Origin: Porphyromonas catoniae ATCC 51270
GTDB lineage: Bacteria > Bacteroidota > Bacteroidia > Bacteroidales > Porphyromonadaceae
Reading direction: 5' to 3'
Assembly (NCBI RefSeq): GCF_000565015.1
Contig: NZ_JDFF01000011.1
Span: forward strand, 1-64,000
DNA: 64,000 nt
Of this stretch, positions 43,269 through 52,981 are shown in pieces. The translations under genes were made by a program, and so were the position numbers. The stretch's first letter is position 1. Each line of letters opens with the position of its first letter. The notes beneath the pieces are model-generated. The model did not search any database. It worked only from the letters and a program-made list of their open reading frames with translations, and was not told where the DNA came from.

Positions 43269-43865
43269 ATGAAAAAACTCGTGTTTGCGAGTAACAACGC
43301 ACATAAGCTAACCGAGATACGTGCTATCTTGGCTGGGAAAGTAGAGGTCATAAGCCTCAGCGAGCTAGGTTGTCACGATGACATCCCCGAGACGGCAGAG
43401 ACCCTGGAGGGTAATGCCCTAATCAAGGCTGAGTACATCCATCGTCACTATGGCGTCTACTGCTTCGCTGATGATACAGGACTAGAGGTCGAGGCTTTGG
43501 ACGGAGCCCCAGGCGTGTACTCGGCTCGCTTCGCAGGGGAGCATGCAACCCCAAGTGAGAATGTCTCTCTCCTACTAGACCGTCTATCGCACACCCCAGA
43601 GCCTCGTCACGCTCGCTTTCGCACCGTAGTAGCCCTCATTGATGAGCTAGGCACACACTTCTTCGAGGGGAGCATCGAGGGTACAATCACCACAGAGCGT
43701 AGAGGAGAGAATGGCTTTGGCTATGATCCTGTTTTCATACCAGAGGGAGAGGTACGCACCTTCGCACAGCTCAGTGAGAGCGAGAAGAACAGCATGAGCC
43801 ATCGGGGGCGTGCCGTCAAGAAGCTTGCTACCTATCTATCCGCCTTAGCCTGTCACCACGAATAA
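43269..43865 (+). CDS. rdgB: Non-canonical purine NTP pyrophosphatase (RdgB/HAM1)
   Basis: A 198-aa house-cleaning enzyme hydrolysing dITP, XTP and similar nucleotides. Motifs: FASNNAHKLTEIRAIL, DDTGLEVEALDGAPGVYSAR, GFGYDPVFIP and SHRGRAVKKL. ATG 43269 (MKKLVFASNN) is the family start; upstream codons in frame reach 43218 but are not similar. plsC follows 15 bp later. Confidence 0.95.
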   Translation: MKKLVFASNNAHKLTEIRAILAGKVEVISLSELGCHDDIPETAETLEGNALIKAEYIHRHYGVYCFADDTGLEVEALDGAPGVYSARFAGEHATPSENVSLLLDRLSHTPEPRHARFRTVVALIDELGTHFFEGSIEGTITTERRGENGFGYDPVFIPEGEVRTFAQLSESEKNSMSHRGRAVKKLATYLSALACHHE

Positions 43866-43880
43866 CGTCACTACACTACT

Positions 43881-44630
43881 ATGCTACGTCTGCTCCTCAG
43901 GGTCCTATACCTGCTCTACTTCATCTGTATCGGAGGGCCACTCTTCCTGACCGCCACACTCCTATGCAGTCTCGTGACGATCATCAGTAGTTACCTCGGT
44001 GCACCAGCCTCATTCATCAGCGGGGCAACGGGCATTTGGTCTAGGATATGCCTCTTCGTCTCACTCTGTCGAGTAGAGGTACGAGGCAGAGAGCATCTCC
44101 CCTCACGTGACGCACCATGTGTCGTCGTAGCAAACCATCAAGGAGCCTATGACATCTTTGCTCTGAATGGGTACATTGGTATCCCCTTTAAGTGGGTACT
44201 CAAGATACAGCTACGTCGCCTCCCCTTCGTAGGTAAAGCCTGCGAGGCAGCACACTACATCTTCGTAGACGAAACGAAGCCCTCCTCCATTGCTAAGACC
44301 ATCTCTGACGCAAAGCGCGTACTGGCCACAGGCAACTCAATTTTTATCTTCCCCGAGGGAAGTCGTACCCTCACAGGCGAGATTACACGCTTCAAGAAAG
44401 GAGCTTTCGTCATTGCCTCCGAGCTAGATGTACCCATCCTACCGGTGACGATTGACGGAGCCTTTGCCATCCTTCCCCGAGGGCATATCCTCCCCCACCC
44501 TAGGAAGATTATCCTAACGATTCACCCAGCCTTCCTCATGAGTGATCAGGGTACTCCGCCAGCACATATACCTGCCTCGGCACGCCACGCGCAGCAGGTG
44601 ATTGCCTCTGCACTCCCCAAGGGAAGCTAG
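43881..44630 (+). CDS. plsC: 1-acyl-sn-glycerol-3-phosphate acyltransferase
   Basis: A 249-aa membrane enzyme forming phosphatidic acid. N-terminal hydrophobic segments (residues 1-60) come first, then the NHxxxxD catalytic motif as ANHQGAYDIFAL, and the glycerol-phosphate motif FPEGSRTLTGE with KKGAF. The last signature is VPILPVTIDGA. Probably cotranscribed with rdgB. A strong terminator follows. Confidence 0.92.
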   Translation: MLRLLLRVLYLLYFICIGGPLFLTATLLCSLVTIISSYLGAPASFISGATGIWSRICLFVSLCRVEVRGREHLPSRDAPCVVVANHQGAYDIFALNGYIGIPFKWVLKIQLRRLPFVGKACEAAHYIFVDETKPSSIAKTISDAKRVLATGNSIFIFPEGSRTLTGEITRFKKGAFVIASELDVPILPVTIDGAFAILPRGHILPHPRKIILTIHPAFLMSDQGTPPAHIPASARHAQQVIASALPKGS

Positions 44631-44685
44631 AGGAATACCTCACCCTTTCTCCCACAGACAACAGAGAACATCCCTAACTACCACA

Positions 44686-44730
44686 AATAATATCCCCCAC
44701 AGAGCCTGTGACTCTGTGGGGGATATTATT
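44686..44730. terminator. Bidirectional terminator between plsC and the TPR/OmpA-like gene
   Basis: A perfect 19-bp stem (44686-44704 with 44712-44730) has a 7-nt loop and A/T-rich ends on both sides, between convergent genes. Confidence 0.9.
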
Positions 44731-44784
44731 ATATATATGCCTCCCCAAAGGGAGATTGTATAGAAGGACAGAAGTCCTCAATGC

Positions 44785-46488
44785 TTAGCGACCCGAGATC
44801 AATGCACCGAAGTCACGCTGACCACGTAGCCCCACAAACTCTAGGTCATTTGCAATACGTGTCGTAAGCGTTGGATCTAGCTCTATGGCTCTACGTAGCG
44901 CAGCGATGGCAGCAGAGCTATCATTTGTGCGCGCACCAATGATGGCTCGCAGATATTCTGTCGTAGCATTAGGCTTAGCGATAGCAGAGAGTGTGGCGAG
45001 TGCCTTACTGTAGTCACGATTGAGGATCTGTGCTACGGCTGCATTATTGCTGGCATAGTCCCCATAGGCTGTCTGAGCCTTGGCATACTCCCCTTGGCTT
45101 AGGTAGAGGTAGCCAAGTACCTGACCTACCCCTGGGAGGCTACTTCCCTCAGCGATGAGCGAAGTGGCCTTAGCCACATCTCCATCCTTCAGTGCAATGA
45201 GCCCAAGGTTTACCTTGCTCTCTGCATTATCCTTTTGCTTGAGGGCTTGCTCAAACCAACGCTTAGCTGTCACGTAATTCTCTCTCTGCAGGTAGAGCGT
45301 ACCGATATTATTATAGGCTCTATAGTCCTTAGCATACTTCTGTGCTGTGAGCTTGTAGATGCTCTCCTGTTGCTGCTGGTCATCGGTAAGCGTTGCAGCA
45401 TATAAGAGCTCTTCGACAGTGAGTGCGCTTGGGTACTTCTCTAGAGTCTTCTTAATCTCATCATCACTACGACCGATAATCTTGACATTAGCAATGAGGC
45501 GTGAACGGCGGAGCTTAGGGAGGACTTCCTCGGCTAGCTTACTGAAGACGCTGGAGATATTCTTAATCTCGCGCTCACGTTGCTCTGGGTCAGGATACAT
45601 GCTGAGTACACGTAGGACAAGGTCTTTATCCTGGAAGTTACTCTGCTCAACGAGCTGCTTAAATCCTTCCCAGTCCTGTGCAGTGTAGTGGGCATCAATA
45701 GCGACGTCTTGCATCTTCTCCTTACGGAAGCGTCCCTTCAGAGCCGTAGTCGTATTCTTCTCACGAGAGGCACTAAGCTTCTCATTCAGCTCACGACCAC
45801 CATCAGGGGAAGCGTATGCTTGCACCTCGACTGACACCTCTTGATTGGGGGTTTCCTTAGCATTCTGCACTGTGTACTGCCACTCTTGTACCTCGTCCTT
45901 GGTAAGCTCTGAGCTGCGTACGTTAGACTGCTGGATCTGGAACATGATGTTCGCATCGTACGCCTCCTTCACAATCCGCTGGAAGCCATCAGGAGCAATC
46001 ACGGGAGCTACACCTGCCACCGTTGCTAGAGCCTCGGTAGCAATCACCCCATCAGCGACCTTCAGATCTGGGAGCTGGATGGTACGGCTACCCTGCTTAC
46101 CCTTGAGGTTGAGGTACAGCTCACTCTTTGCCATGGCTGGGATATAGGGGATGGAGAACTGCACCGTAGCATTGGAGCCATTGGCATAATGCACAATCCG
46201 GTCGTTTCCATATACCTTTTCTCCCTGGAAGGTCGTACCTGTACCCCACTTCTCCCCTCCTTGATAACGGATAATGGGGACTACGGTTAGCGTAGCATCC
46301 TTAGGGAACCATTTGGCAGGGAAGGTCAGATGCACTGTGACAGGCACCTTACCACCGACTACCTCTAGAGGCTGAGGCTCTGCCTTCACTTGATCAGCCG
46401 TGAGTGGTCGTAGCTTAGAGCTACAGCTACTCGTGATGGCAAGCACTGCTACAGAGAGCACTGCGGTCGTGATCACATTCTTAATCAT
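44785..46488 (-). CDS. Lipoprotein with OmpA-like and TPR regions
   Basis: A 567-aa lipoprotein: signal MIKNVITTAVLSVAVLAITS with lipobox SSC. A beta-rich domain follows (30-200), then an OmpA-like stretch around 215-290 (VSVEVQAYASPDGGRELNEK, LSASREKNTT). C-terminal TPR units follow (400-560; YRAYNNIGTLYLQRENYVTA, AKRWFEQALKQKDNAE, LGLIALKDGDVAKATSLIAE). The OmpA-like part could bind peptidoglycan. Homologs in Porphyromonas are cell-envelope lipoproteins, but the function is unknown. Confidence 0.82.
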   Translation of the reverse strand: MIKNVITTAVLSVAVLAITSSCSSKLRPLTADQVKAEPQPLEVVGGKVPVTVHLTFPAKWFPKDATLTVVPIIRYQGGEKWGTGTTFQGEKVYGNDRIVHYANGSNATVQFSIPYIPAMAKSELYLNLKGKQGSRTIQLPDLKVADGVIATEALATVAGVAPVIAPDGFQRIVKEAYDANIMFQIQQSNVRSSELTKDEVQEWQYTVQNAKETPNQEVSVEVQAYASPDGGRELNEKLSASREKNTTTALKGRFRKEKMQDVAIDAHYTAQDWEGFKQLVEQSNFQDKDLVLRVLSMYPDPEQREREIKNISSVFSKLAEEVLPKLRRSRLIANVKIIGRSDDEIKKTLEKYPSALTVEELLYAATLTDDQQQQESIYKLTAQKYAKDYRAYNNIGTLYLQRENYVTAKRWFEQALKQKDNAESKVNLGLIALKDGDVAKATSLIAEGSSLPGVGQVLGYLYLSQGEYAKAQTAYGDYASNNAAVAQILNRDYSKALATLSAIAKPNATTEYLRAIIGARTNDSSAAIAALRRAIELDPTLTTRIANDLEFVGLRGQRDFGALISGR

Positions 46489-46536
46489 TACTAAATCGTA
46501 TTTGTATTAGATAATATTCATTTGTTCGTCTTGACT

Positions 46537-49089
46537 TTATTCATCCTTATGCTCTCCTTTATGAAGTGAGGGGAAGAGTAGAGAAGCCAATGCCCCTAGG
46601 ATCAATAGGACAAGTAGGGCTGAGCTTACATTAGCAGCCAGCTCAGTACGATGGATTGATTTCGGATCGAAGACCATCTCTAGCTGATGCTCCCCTGCTG
46701 GGATATAAGCTGCACGAAGGACGTAGTTCGCGCGAAGGATAGGTAGCTCCTCCTTGCCATCCAGTATTAAGTGCCAGCCATGCGGATAATAAACCTCAGA
46801 GAAGACGAGTAGGCGAGGCTGTTCTGTCTTAGTACGATAGGTAGCCCTGTTAGGCACATAGCTACGCAGCTCAACAGTAGGCTCTGGCATCACGGTATCG
46901 AGGGCTACAATAGGCTGGTAGTCCTTCAGCATGGGACGGAATCGGTCGTCTATAATCCCCCTACTGCGAAGAGGTGCATCATCTAGTGCCTTCATCTCCT
47001 CATCGGCATTCCCTACCCACTGAACTTCATTGACAAACCAAGCAGCTCCGAAGGCCTCCTCATTACGCTCAACATGCAATGCCCCTGACCTATCTGGCAG
47101 GATGAAGTAGCGAGTATCAAGCATATTATAGACCTGCATGTTCTGCTTGGATAGTTGATGCTCTATGAGATCTTGATAACGACGTAGTTTAGCGGCATGA
47201 TAGCCTCCCACACTACGATGATTAGCACTTGTGGTAGCATCATTGAAGCTGTTTACCGCGAGGTTCATCACACGATAATGAGGATCTTTATCTGCCATGA
47301 TTGTCCTATCGGCGTCTGTGACGGGCCGAGCCTGCTGTGCAACAAGGTCCTTATCGATGAAATGCTCATCGTTGAGGTAACGCTTATCTACCAGCCACAA
47401 GTCCCCTAGGGTAATCACCCCGACAAGGAGATAGAGAATAGGAGCTTTAATCTTCCCCCAATAGTAGAGCGCACAAGCCCCAAGTGAAAGAAGGAGGACG
47501 AACACACTACGCCAAGCATCTGCCGAGACGATGCTCGCACGAGCATCCTTGAGTGCAGCCATGAGGCTGGGTATCGGTAGCTGACCATCTCCCATTGCTT
47601 GGCGGAACATCGCCTGCTCCTGCTCGCTCATCAAGCTAAAGAATGTGCCTGGCACAAGAGCGAGAATCAAAGCTACGCCCAGCGTAAGGGCAAGGCTAAC
47701 ACCCAGTGCCACTCTGTTTGCAACTACCTCCTTCGGCTCTCGTACAAACTGTATGAGCCCCAAGACAGCAAGTGCTGGAATGGTAAACTCCGCTACCACG
47801 AGGATCGAAGAGACAGTCCTAAACTTATTGTACAGCGGTACATGATCAATGAAGAGGTCTGTCAGCCACATCATATTGTGTCCCCATGCGAGGAAGATCG
47901 AGAAGAGTGTCCCCACCAAAAGAGCCCACTTCAGCGGCCCCTTGACGATGAATGCCCCGAGGATGAAGAGGAAGAGCACGAAAGCCCCCACGTAAACAGG
48001 ACCAGCGGTGAAGGGCTGGTCACCCCAATAGTGGTTAAGACCTCCTAATATCTGCTTGTAGTCAGAGGGGATATGCTCCATCGCAGCAAGATCCTCTTTG
48101 AGTTCTCCCGTTGCACCACCATAGGCATTCGGCACAAGCAAGGTTAGTGTCTCACCCTTCCCATAGCTCCATGCTGTGATATATTCCTTATCCAAGCCGG
48201 CACTTGTAGCCTCTACTCCCCCTGAGATCTTATCCTCCGCACTGGGCGTCAGTTCACTTCCCCCACGGATGGTCTCTGAGCCATATTCATAGGTATGATA
48301 GAGGTTAGAGCTATTGATGCCGAGGGCGATAAGCCCTGCTCCTAGTGTCACGAGGGAGGCAAACACAAACCGCCGTAGCTTCTTTGTCCGAATGGCCTCC
48401 CACAGATAAGCCCCTAAGATGAAGAGAATGAGGAAGGCAAAGTAATAGCTCATCTGCACGTGGTTCGAGAGGAGCTGGAGCGAGGCAAAGAGAGCCGTCA
48501 GTGCTCCTCCCACGAGGTACCTTCCTCTATAGCTATAGACAATCCCAGCGATGGTGGGTGGGATGAAAGCCAGTGTCATGAGCTTCCATATATGCCCAGC
48601 TGTAATCAGGATGATGAAGTAACTGGAGAAGGTCCACATCACAGCCCCCAGCACCGAAGGCCATCGCCCTACACGCATCGCCCGTAGGAAGAGATAGAAG
48701 CCCCCAAGCATGGCGAAGAGGAGCCAGCTGTATCCAGGCAAGAGACAGAATGGCCACTGCAGCGTCAATACGCCCTGTATCTTACTGATGATATAGAGTG
48801 AGGGGTAGGAGGGCGAGATTTGGTACATCGGCATCCCACCGAAGAGGCTATTTGTCCAATACGACACCTCTCCCGTTGCTTCGGCCAGACGATGCACATC
48901 CGATCCATTGCCACTTGCTCCAGCTACATCTTGCTGGAAGAGCTCTCTTCCCTCGAACACAGCAGGGGTAAAGTAGGCGATTGCAAGGAATATAAAGAGG
49001 ATTAAGATGCCTCCCAGCTGAGGCAACACCTTCTTCAGGTGCTCCGTATTTATCTGTATTATTGGCTTCACGCGGGTCTGTCTGTCCAT
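46537..49089 (-). CDS. YfhO-like multi-pass membrane protein
   Basis: An 850-aa inner-membrane protein with about 12-14 hydrophobic segments. The N-terminal loop has YWTNSLFGGMPMYQIS after QQDVAGASGNGSD, and HVQMSYYFAFLILFI lies in the middle. The C-terminal third is soluble (LLVFSEVYYPHGWHLILDGK). This is the YfhO/glycosyltransferase-like layout, in which the first loop often carries an acidic pair for sugar transfer. The substrate is unknown. ATG 49089 (MDRQTRVK) is preferred over a TTG at 49104. Confidence 0.85.
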   Translation of the reverse strand: MDRQTRVKPIIQINTEHLKKVLPQLGGILILFIFLAIAYFTPAVFEGRELFQQDVAGASGNGSDVHRLAEATGEVSYWTNSLFGGMPMYQISPSYPSLYIISKIQGVLTLQWPFCLLPGYSWLLFAMLGGFYLFLRAMRVGRWPSVLGAVMWTFSSYFIILITAGHIWKLMTLAFIPPTIAGIVYSYRGRYLVGGALTALFASLQLLSNHVQMSYYFAFLILFILGAYLWEAIRTKKLRRFVFASLVTLGAGLIALGINSSNLYHTYEYGSETIRGGSELTPSAEDKISGGVEATSAGLDKEYITAWSYGKGETLTLLVPNAYGGATGELKEDLAAMEHIPSDYKQILGGLNHYWGDQPFTAGPVYVGAFVLFLFILGAFIVKGPLKWALLVGTLFSIFLAWGHNMMWLTDLFIDHVPLYNKFRTVSSILVVAEFTIPALAVLGLIQFVREPKEVVANRVALGVSLALTLGVALILALVPGTFFSLMSEQEQAMFRQAMGDGQLPIPSLMAALKDARASIVSADAWRSVFVLLLSLGACALYYWGKIKAPILYLLVGVITLGDLWLVDKRYLNDEHFIDKDLVAQQARPVTDADRTIMADKDPHYRVMNLAVNSFNDATTSANHRSVGGYHAAKLRRYQDLIEHQLSKQNMQVYNMLDTRYFILPDRSGALHVERNEEAFGAAWFVNEVQWVGNADEEMKALDDAPLRSRGIIDDRFRPMLKDYQPIVALDTVMPEPTVELRSYVPNRATYRTKTEQPRLLVFSEVYYPHGWHLILDGKEELPILRANYVLRAAYIPAGEHQLEMVFDPKSIHRTELAANVSSALLVLLILGALASLLFPSLHKGEHKDE

Positions 49090-49136
49090 TAGTCTATTTA
49101 CCAAAGCTAATCAGGCCTCTCTGAGGCACTGCGCCC

Positions 49137-49144
49137 CAAAGTTA
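49137..49144 (-). promoter_or_regulatory. -7 box (TAACTTTG) for the YfhO-like gene
   Basis: The minus strand reads TAACTTTG, 48 bp before ATG 49089. Confidence 0.45.
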
Positions 49145-49393
49145 CCAAAAAGCCCCCACTTATCTCCTGCCATACGAATAGGTCTCTCAGGGTACACATT
49201 CCCCACATAAGTGCCATAGTAGGGATAAAGAGAAGTAGCCCAAGGTGGTTCATCCCCCAGCTGTGAAATCCCCAAACCACATCATTATGGTGAAAAAAAG
49301 GAACACAAGCCTTTGGGCTAGGAGTAAGATATAAAGTAGAGTTTATGCCTCTTGTAACAGCCTCTGTCTATCGTATTTATGGGGGTACATAAC

Positions 49394-49523
49394 GAGTTAC
49401 CACAACTCGTCTCAACGACTTACCATAACTCTCTTCGACGACTTACCATAACTCGTTGCAGCGACTTACCATAACTCGTTGCAGCGACTTACCATAACTC
49501 GCTAAAACAAGTTATGGTAACTC
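49394..49523. repeat. Array 2 of GAGTTACCATAACTC palindromes, six units, exact 23-bp period
   Basis: Units begin at 49394, 49417, 49440, 49463, 49486 and 49509: GAGTTACCACAACTC, four copies of GACTTACCATAACTC, then AAGTTATGGTAACTC with the core reversed. Spacers are gtctcaac, tcttcgac, gttgcagc, gttgcagc and gctaaaac; the two identical spacers point to local duplication. The array is followed by GGGCTCCTTTAG, similar to the tail of array 3. Confidence 0.88.
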
Positions 49524-49712
49524 GCTATGGGCTCCTTTAGGGCAAAGGATAACCACCTGAATAAGAACCTGTTACACAGGAGTGGTAGACAGGGAAAAAT
49601 TGAGGTATATGAAGCCCGGAACAACTGAACAGAGAGGCTAGTAAGAGGTGAAGGAATGTAACAATAAAGGCTCCTCAGCTTGGCATTACGCAAGATTGAG
49701 AAGGTTTCTTTG

Positions 49713-49742
49713 TTGTTTAGTACAAGTTTTTACCTATCTTTG
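49713..49742 (+). promoter_or_regulatory. Consensus -33/-7 promoter of the beta-barrel gene
   Basis: TTG (49713-49715), 19 bp, TATCTTTG (49735-49742), with ATG 49799 56 bp downstream. This is the best promoter match in the window. Confidence 0.8.
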
Positions 49743-49798
49743 CTACCGAACTGAGCAAGAGTTGCCCAGTGCTTTCATATAAAACTAACGAAACGTAT

Positions 49799-50581
49799 AT
49801 GAAGAAGTTTTTCATGGTAGCAGCCCTTGCTGCTACATCGCTTGTCGCAGCACAGGCACAGGAAGAGTTCAAGCCAAAGGCTGGGGATGTAACCACAGAT
49901 TTTAGCCTCTTTGCTAATGGTCTCTTCAACACCCCACTCTCTCTCCACAATGGAGGAAACGTACCAGCTGGTGCAAGTTTTAGTGGTGAAGCTGGAGACT
50001 TTAAGCTAAACCCTGTAGGGGTACTCAAGGGTCGTTACTTCTTCCAGGATGACCTTGCTCTACGCCTCTCTCTCGGTCTAGCAATGCCCTCAGTCAAGCA
50101 GACCACAAACAATACAAACGACTCTCAAGAACAGAAGTACCGCACCTCAACGCTTTTCGTGGGTCTTGGTATCGAAAAGCACTTCGCTGGCACAAATCGT
50201 CTCTCTCCTTATGTTGGTGCAGAGCTACACCTCGGCTCTTACTCAACCAACTATGAGTTACACCATACAGCCACAGCTGGTAACGTAACGACTAAGACGG
50301 ACAAGGAGGTTAAGACAGCTCCAGGCTTCGTCTTCGGTGGAGGCCTCTTCCTCGGTGCCGACTACTACATCGCACCTAAGGTGTTCCTTGGTCTCGAAGC
50401 TGGTCTTAACATTGACTCTCGTAGCCTAGGTAAGACGACTGATATCACAACAACTAACCAGACCATCAATGGGGTTGCACAGCCCACGACAACAGCTGAT
50501 AACAGTGGGAAGACCAAGTACAGCGGTGCTTCTCTGAGCACAGACCTTCAGGTTGGTTTCAAGATTGGTTTCGTCTTCTAA
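49799..50581 (+). CDS. Outer-membrane beta-barrel protein
   Basis: A 260-aa exported protein. Signal peptide MKKFFMVAALAATSLVAAQA then QEEFK. The mature part alternates hydrophobic and polar residues in about eight strands (ALRLSLGLAMP, STLFVGLGIEKHF, VFLGLEAGLNID) and ends FKIGFVF with a C-terminal aromatic residue, as in OmpW/OmpX-like barrels. Low-complexity Thr-rich loops (TTNQTINGVAQPTTTADNSG) are likely surface-exposed. It has a consensus promoter and its own terminator, so it may be abundant. The function is unknown. Confidence 0.85.
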   Translation: MKKFFMVAALAATSLVAAQAQEEFKPKAGDVTTDFSLFANGLFNTPLSLHNGGNVPAGASFSGEAGDFKLNPVGVLKGRYFFQDDLALRLSLGLAMPSVKQTTNNTNDSQEQKYRTSTLFVGLGIEKHFAGTNRLSPYVGAELHLGSYSTNYELHHTATAGNVTTKTDKEVKTAPGFVFGGGLFLGADYYIAPKVFLGLEAGLNIDSRSLGKTTDITTTNQTINGVAQPTTTADNSGKTKYSGASLSTDLQVGFKIGFVF

Positions 50582-50620
50582 GACAAACCTTCTTTCTCGC
50601 TAGCTAAAGGCTAGCAAATG

Positions 50621-50659
50621 ATCAAGGCCTTGCGGGAAACGCTCCTGCAAGGCCTTGAT
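50621..50659 (+). terminator. Terminator after the beta-barrel gene
   Basis: ATCAAGGCCTTGC and GCAAGGCCTTGAT form a 13-bp stem, followed by TATTGTT. It sits between convergent genes and may work both ways. Confidence 0.75.
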
Positions 50660-50676
50660 TATTGTTAGAGAAGGGG

Positions 50677-51210
50677 CTAAAATAACTCGTCCGTAGGTGC
50701 AGCATCAGAGAAGATAATACTCGTAGCACCAAGCGTGATGACATCACCCGACTCAAGATAACACCACTCACGTGGCTCGAGGATACGGCCACCAACGAAC
50801 GTACCCACATGGCTGTCGTCATCCGAGAGAGCGAAGCGTAGTCGTCCTGTCTTTCCTTCGCTGATACGTAGGATGGCATGGTGTCGATCCATACTTGGGT
50901 CAGCTGTCGCGATAGGGATGTCGGTCTTCGTGTCCTTGTTCCTTCGCCCGATATGATTATCACCAAGGAACAGGGGGAAGGTCTGTTTGTGGGCAAAGAC
51001 ATTCTCAATCACCGTGAGTGAGCCGAGGGCAGGCTTCTCCGCCTGCTGGGTACCCTCCTCCCTCGGCAGACGAATACGTAGATTCAGCTGACGTGCACAC
51101 TGTGGACAAACAAGCGAGATGCGTTCCTCTCCCTTGGCCCTCATCTCATCAATACGCTGACGTGTCAGAGGGATGGGCGTGTCACACTTAGGGCAAAAAA
51201 TCTTCTTCAT
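50677..51210 (-). CDS. Zinc-ribbon/FHA domain protein
   Basis: A 177-aa cytosolic protein. A zinc ribbon at the N-terminus has FCPKCDTPIPL and LVCPQCARQL. A forkhead-associated domain follows (residues 80-165; IGRRNKD, DPSMDRHHAIL, GTFVGGRILE, LESGDVITLGATSIIF) with the phosphothreonine-binding R/S/H pattern. FHA domains bind phosphothreonine peptides; no kinase gene is near. It is the last gene after the S41 protease, 23 bp away. Confidence 0.85.
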   Translation of the reverse strand: MKKIFCPKCDTPIPLTRQRIDEMRAKGEERISLVCPQCARQLNLRIRLPREEGTQQAEKPALGSLTVIENVFAHKQTFPLFLGDNHIGRRNKDTKTDIPIATADPSMDRHHAILRISEGKTGRLRFALSDDDSHVGTFVGGRILEPREWCYLESGDVITLGATSIIFSDAAPTDELF

Positions 51211-51233
51211 TGCACACAGGAGAGGGGTTGAGA

Positions 51234-52940
51234 CTAAGGCTTCACCTCGGCTTTAGCCTCCTTTGGAGCTGTAAGTAGCTCACGATAACGCACCGGGTCT
51301 TCTAGGAGCTTTGTTGCCTCAGCAGTCATCTTATCTTCGCGGATGCTTCGCTCAATTGCTCCACGATTGTAGTAATAACGTGTGAGAATCGCTGTCGTGA
51401 GGTACTGCTCAATCTGAGGACGATGGAACTGCAAGTCATGCTTCAGATCAGGTACAAGGAGTGCCTTGAGCTGATCAAAGGCTTCCTTCCCCTTCGTATA
51501 ATAGCCCTCAAACTTAGCGAGCTCAATGAGCTTCGTCAGCTCCTTGCTACTCTGACGGTCGTAATCAAACTTCTTGTCAATCAGACGCTGCGAGAAGTCT
51601 GCATAATCCTTGTCCGTCAGCTTGAAGTCAAGAGGTGAAGCAATCGTCTTGTGCTTATGCGTGTAGTCAGTGACCCAGTCGAAGGCATCATTATTATAAC
51701 GCAGATAGATAAGCATCGTAGGAAGGGTATCCGCCTTGAGTGCAACGTCTGGCAGGATACCACCAGCATCACGTACCTCACGACCAGCACGTGTATGATA
51801 CACCTTGGTCAGGCTATCGGGAAGTACCGTCGCACCCTTACCCTCACGAAGGGACTGATAGTCGATGCGCTGTATGCATCGTCCACTTGGGATGTAGTAT
51901 TTGGCTGTGGTGAGCTTCAGTGTACCATCGTAGGGCAGTGACATAGTCGTCTGAACAAGTCCCTTGCCATAGCTCTTCACTCCCATGATGACGGCTCGAT
52001 CCATGTCTTGTAGGGCACCGCTGACGATCTCAGAGGCGGAGGCAGACTGAGCATTGATTAGTACGACAATAGGCATCTCTGTATCAAGAGGCTTACCGCT
52101 GGTACGATACGTTGCACTTTGTCGGCGTGTATCACGTCCCTTCGTTGTGACGACAACCTCACCTGCAGGCACAAAGAAGCTCACAATCTTGATTGCTTCA
52201 TCAATGAGTCCTCCCCCATTATCTCTTAGGTCAAGGATGAGGCTCTTGATTTGGTGCTTCTCCTTGAGCTTGAGGAACGCATTCTTCACTTCGTCAGCAG
52301 CCGTATTGGGGAAGTTCGTCAGCGCGATGTACCCACAGGACTTACCTAGCACACCATAGTAAGGAACTGGATTAACCTGTATCTTCTCTCGGCGAAACTC
52401 TATACGACGAGGCTTCGATTCTCCACTACGCTGGATGAGCAGTGTAATCTTACTCCCAGGTGTGCCCTTGAGTGCTGCACTGACGATCTCCGATGTGGAC
52501 TTTCTATAATCCTTACCATCAATCTCTAGGATCACGTCACCTGCACGCAGTCCAGCACGAGCGGCAGGCATACCCTCCATTGGGTCATTGATGATGATTG
52601 TACTATCAGGACGCTGAGAGATGACCGAGCCAATACCACCGTACTCACCAGTAGTCAAGAGGCGTATCTTATCATTATCCTCCGACGAATAATACTCTGT
52701 ATAGGGGTCGAGACTCTCTAGCATACTCGTCAGCCCAATTTGGCTAAGTCGCTTGATGTCTATCGAGTCCACGAAGCTGCGCTCCAGCAGTGCCATTGAT
52801 GAGCCTAAGACATCAAGGGCCTGGATATAGCTAAACTTATTATCACCAGCCTTCTTCCCCTTCCCTCCATTCTGTGCTACAAGTGAGCAAGAGGAAGCGA
52901 GTGCTAGTAGGAGGCAAAGTGTCTTTGTCCAATATCTCAT
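51234..52940 (-). CDS. ctp: C-terminal processing peptidase (S41 family, PDZ)
   Basis: A 568-aa exported serine protease. Signal peptide MRYWTKTLCLLLALASSCSL; the PDZ domain (about 95-170) has EYGGIGSVI and AGLRAGDVILEIDGK. The S41 core has LILDLRDNGGGLIDEAI, the catalytic serine in NAQSASASEIVSGAL and the catalytic lysine in KSYGKGLVQT. A long C-terminal extension (400-568) is typical of Bacteroidota members. The cysteine at the end of the signal could be a lipobox. It lies between the yggS and FHA genes. Confidence 0.93.
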   Translation of the reverse strand: MRYWTKTLCLLLALASSCSLVAQNGGKGKKAGDNKFSYIQALDVLGSSMALLERSFVDSIDIKRLSQIGLTSMLESLDPYTEYYSSEDNDKIRLLTTGEYGGIGSVISQRPDSTIIINDPMEGMPAARAGLRAGDVILEIDGKDYRKSTSEIVSAALKGTPGSKITLLIQRSGESKPRRIEFRREKIQVNPVPYYGVLGKSCGYIALTNFPNTAADEVKNAFLKLKEKHQIKSLILDLRDNGGGLIDEAIKIVSFFVPAGEVVVTTKGRDTRRQSATYRTSGKPLDTEMPIVVLINAQSASASEIVSGALQDMDRAVIMGVKSYGKGLVQTTMSLPYDGTLKLTTAKYYIPSGRCIQRIDYQSLREGKGATVLPDSLTKVYHTRAGREVRDAGGILPDVALKADTLPTMLIYLRYNNDAFDWVTDYTHKHKTIASPLDFKLTDKDYADFSQRLIDKKFDYDRQSSKELTKLIELAKFEGYYTKGKEAFDQLKALLVPDLKHDLQFHRPQIEQYLTTAILTRYYYNRGAIERSIREDKMTAEATKLLEDPVRYRELLTAPKEAKAEVKP

Positions 52941-52981
52941 TCGAATACCTTGTCTAAACGGATTAATTTATCTGTAGTTCA

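Larger units (their letters stand above)
49090..49798. other. Divergent intergenic region (709 bp) with the largest phased array
   Basis: Between the YfhO-like gene (-) and the beta-barrel gene (+). It has a -7 box for yfhO (TAACTTTG on the minus strand, 49137-49144), the six-unit array 49394-49523 and a consensus promoter at 49713-49742. I see no gene. Confidence 0.6.
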
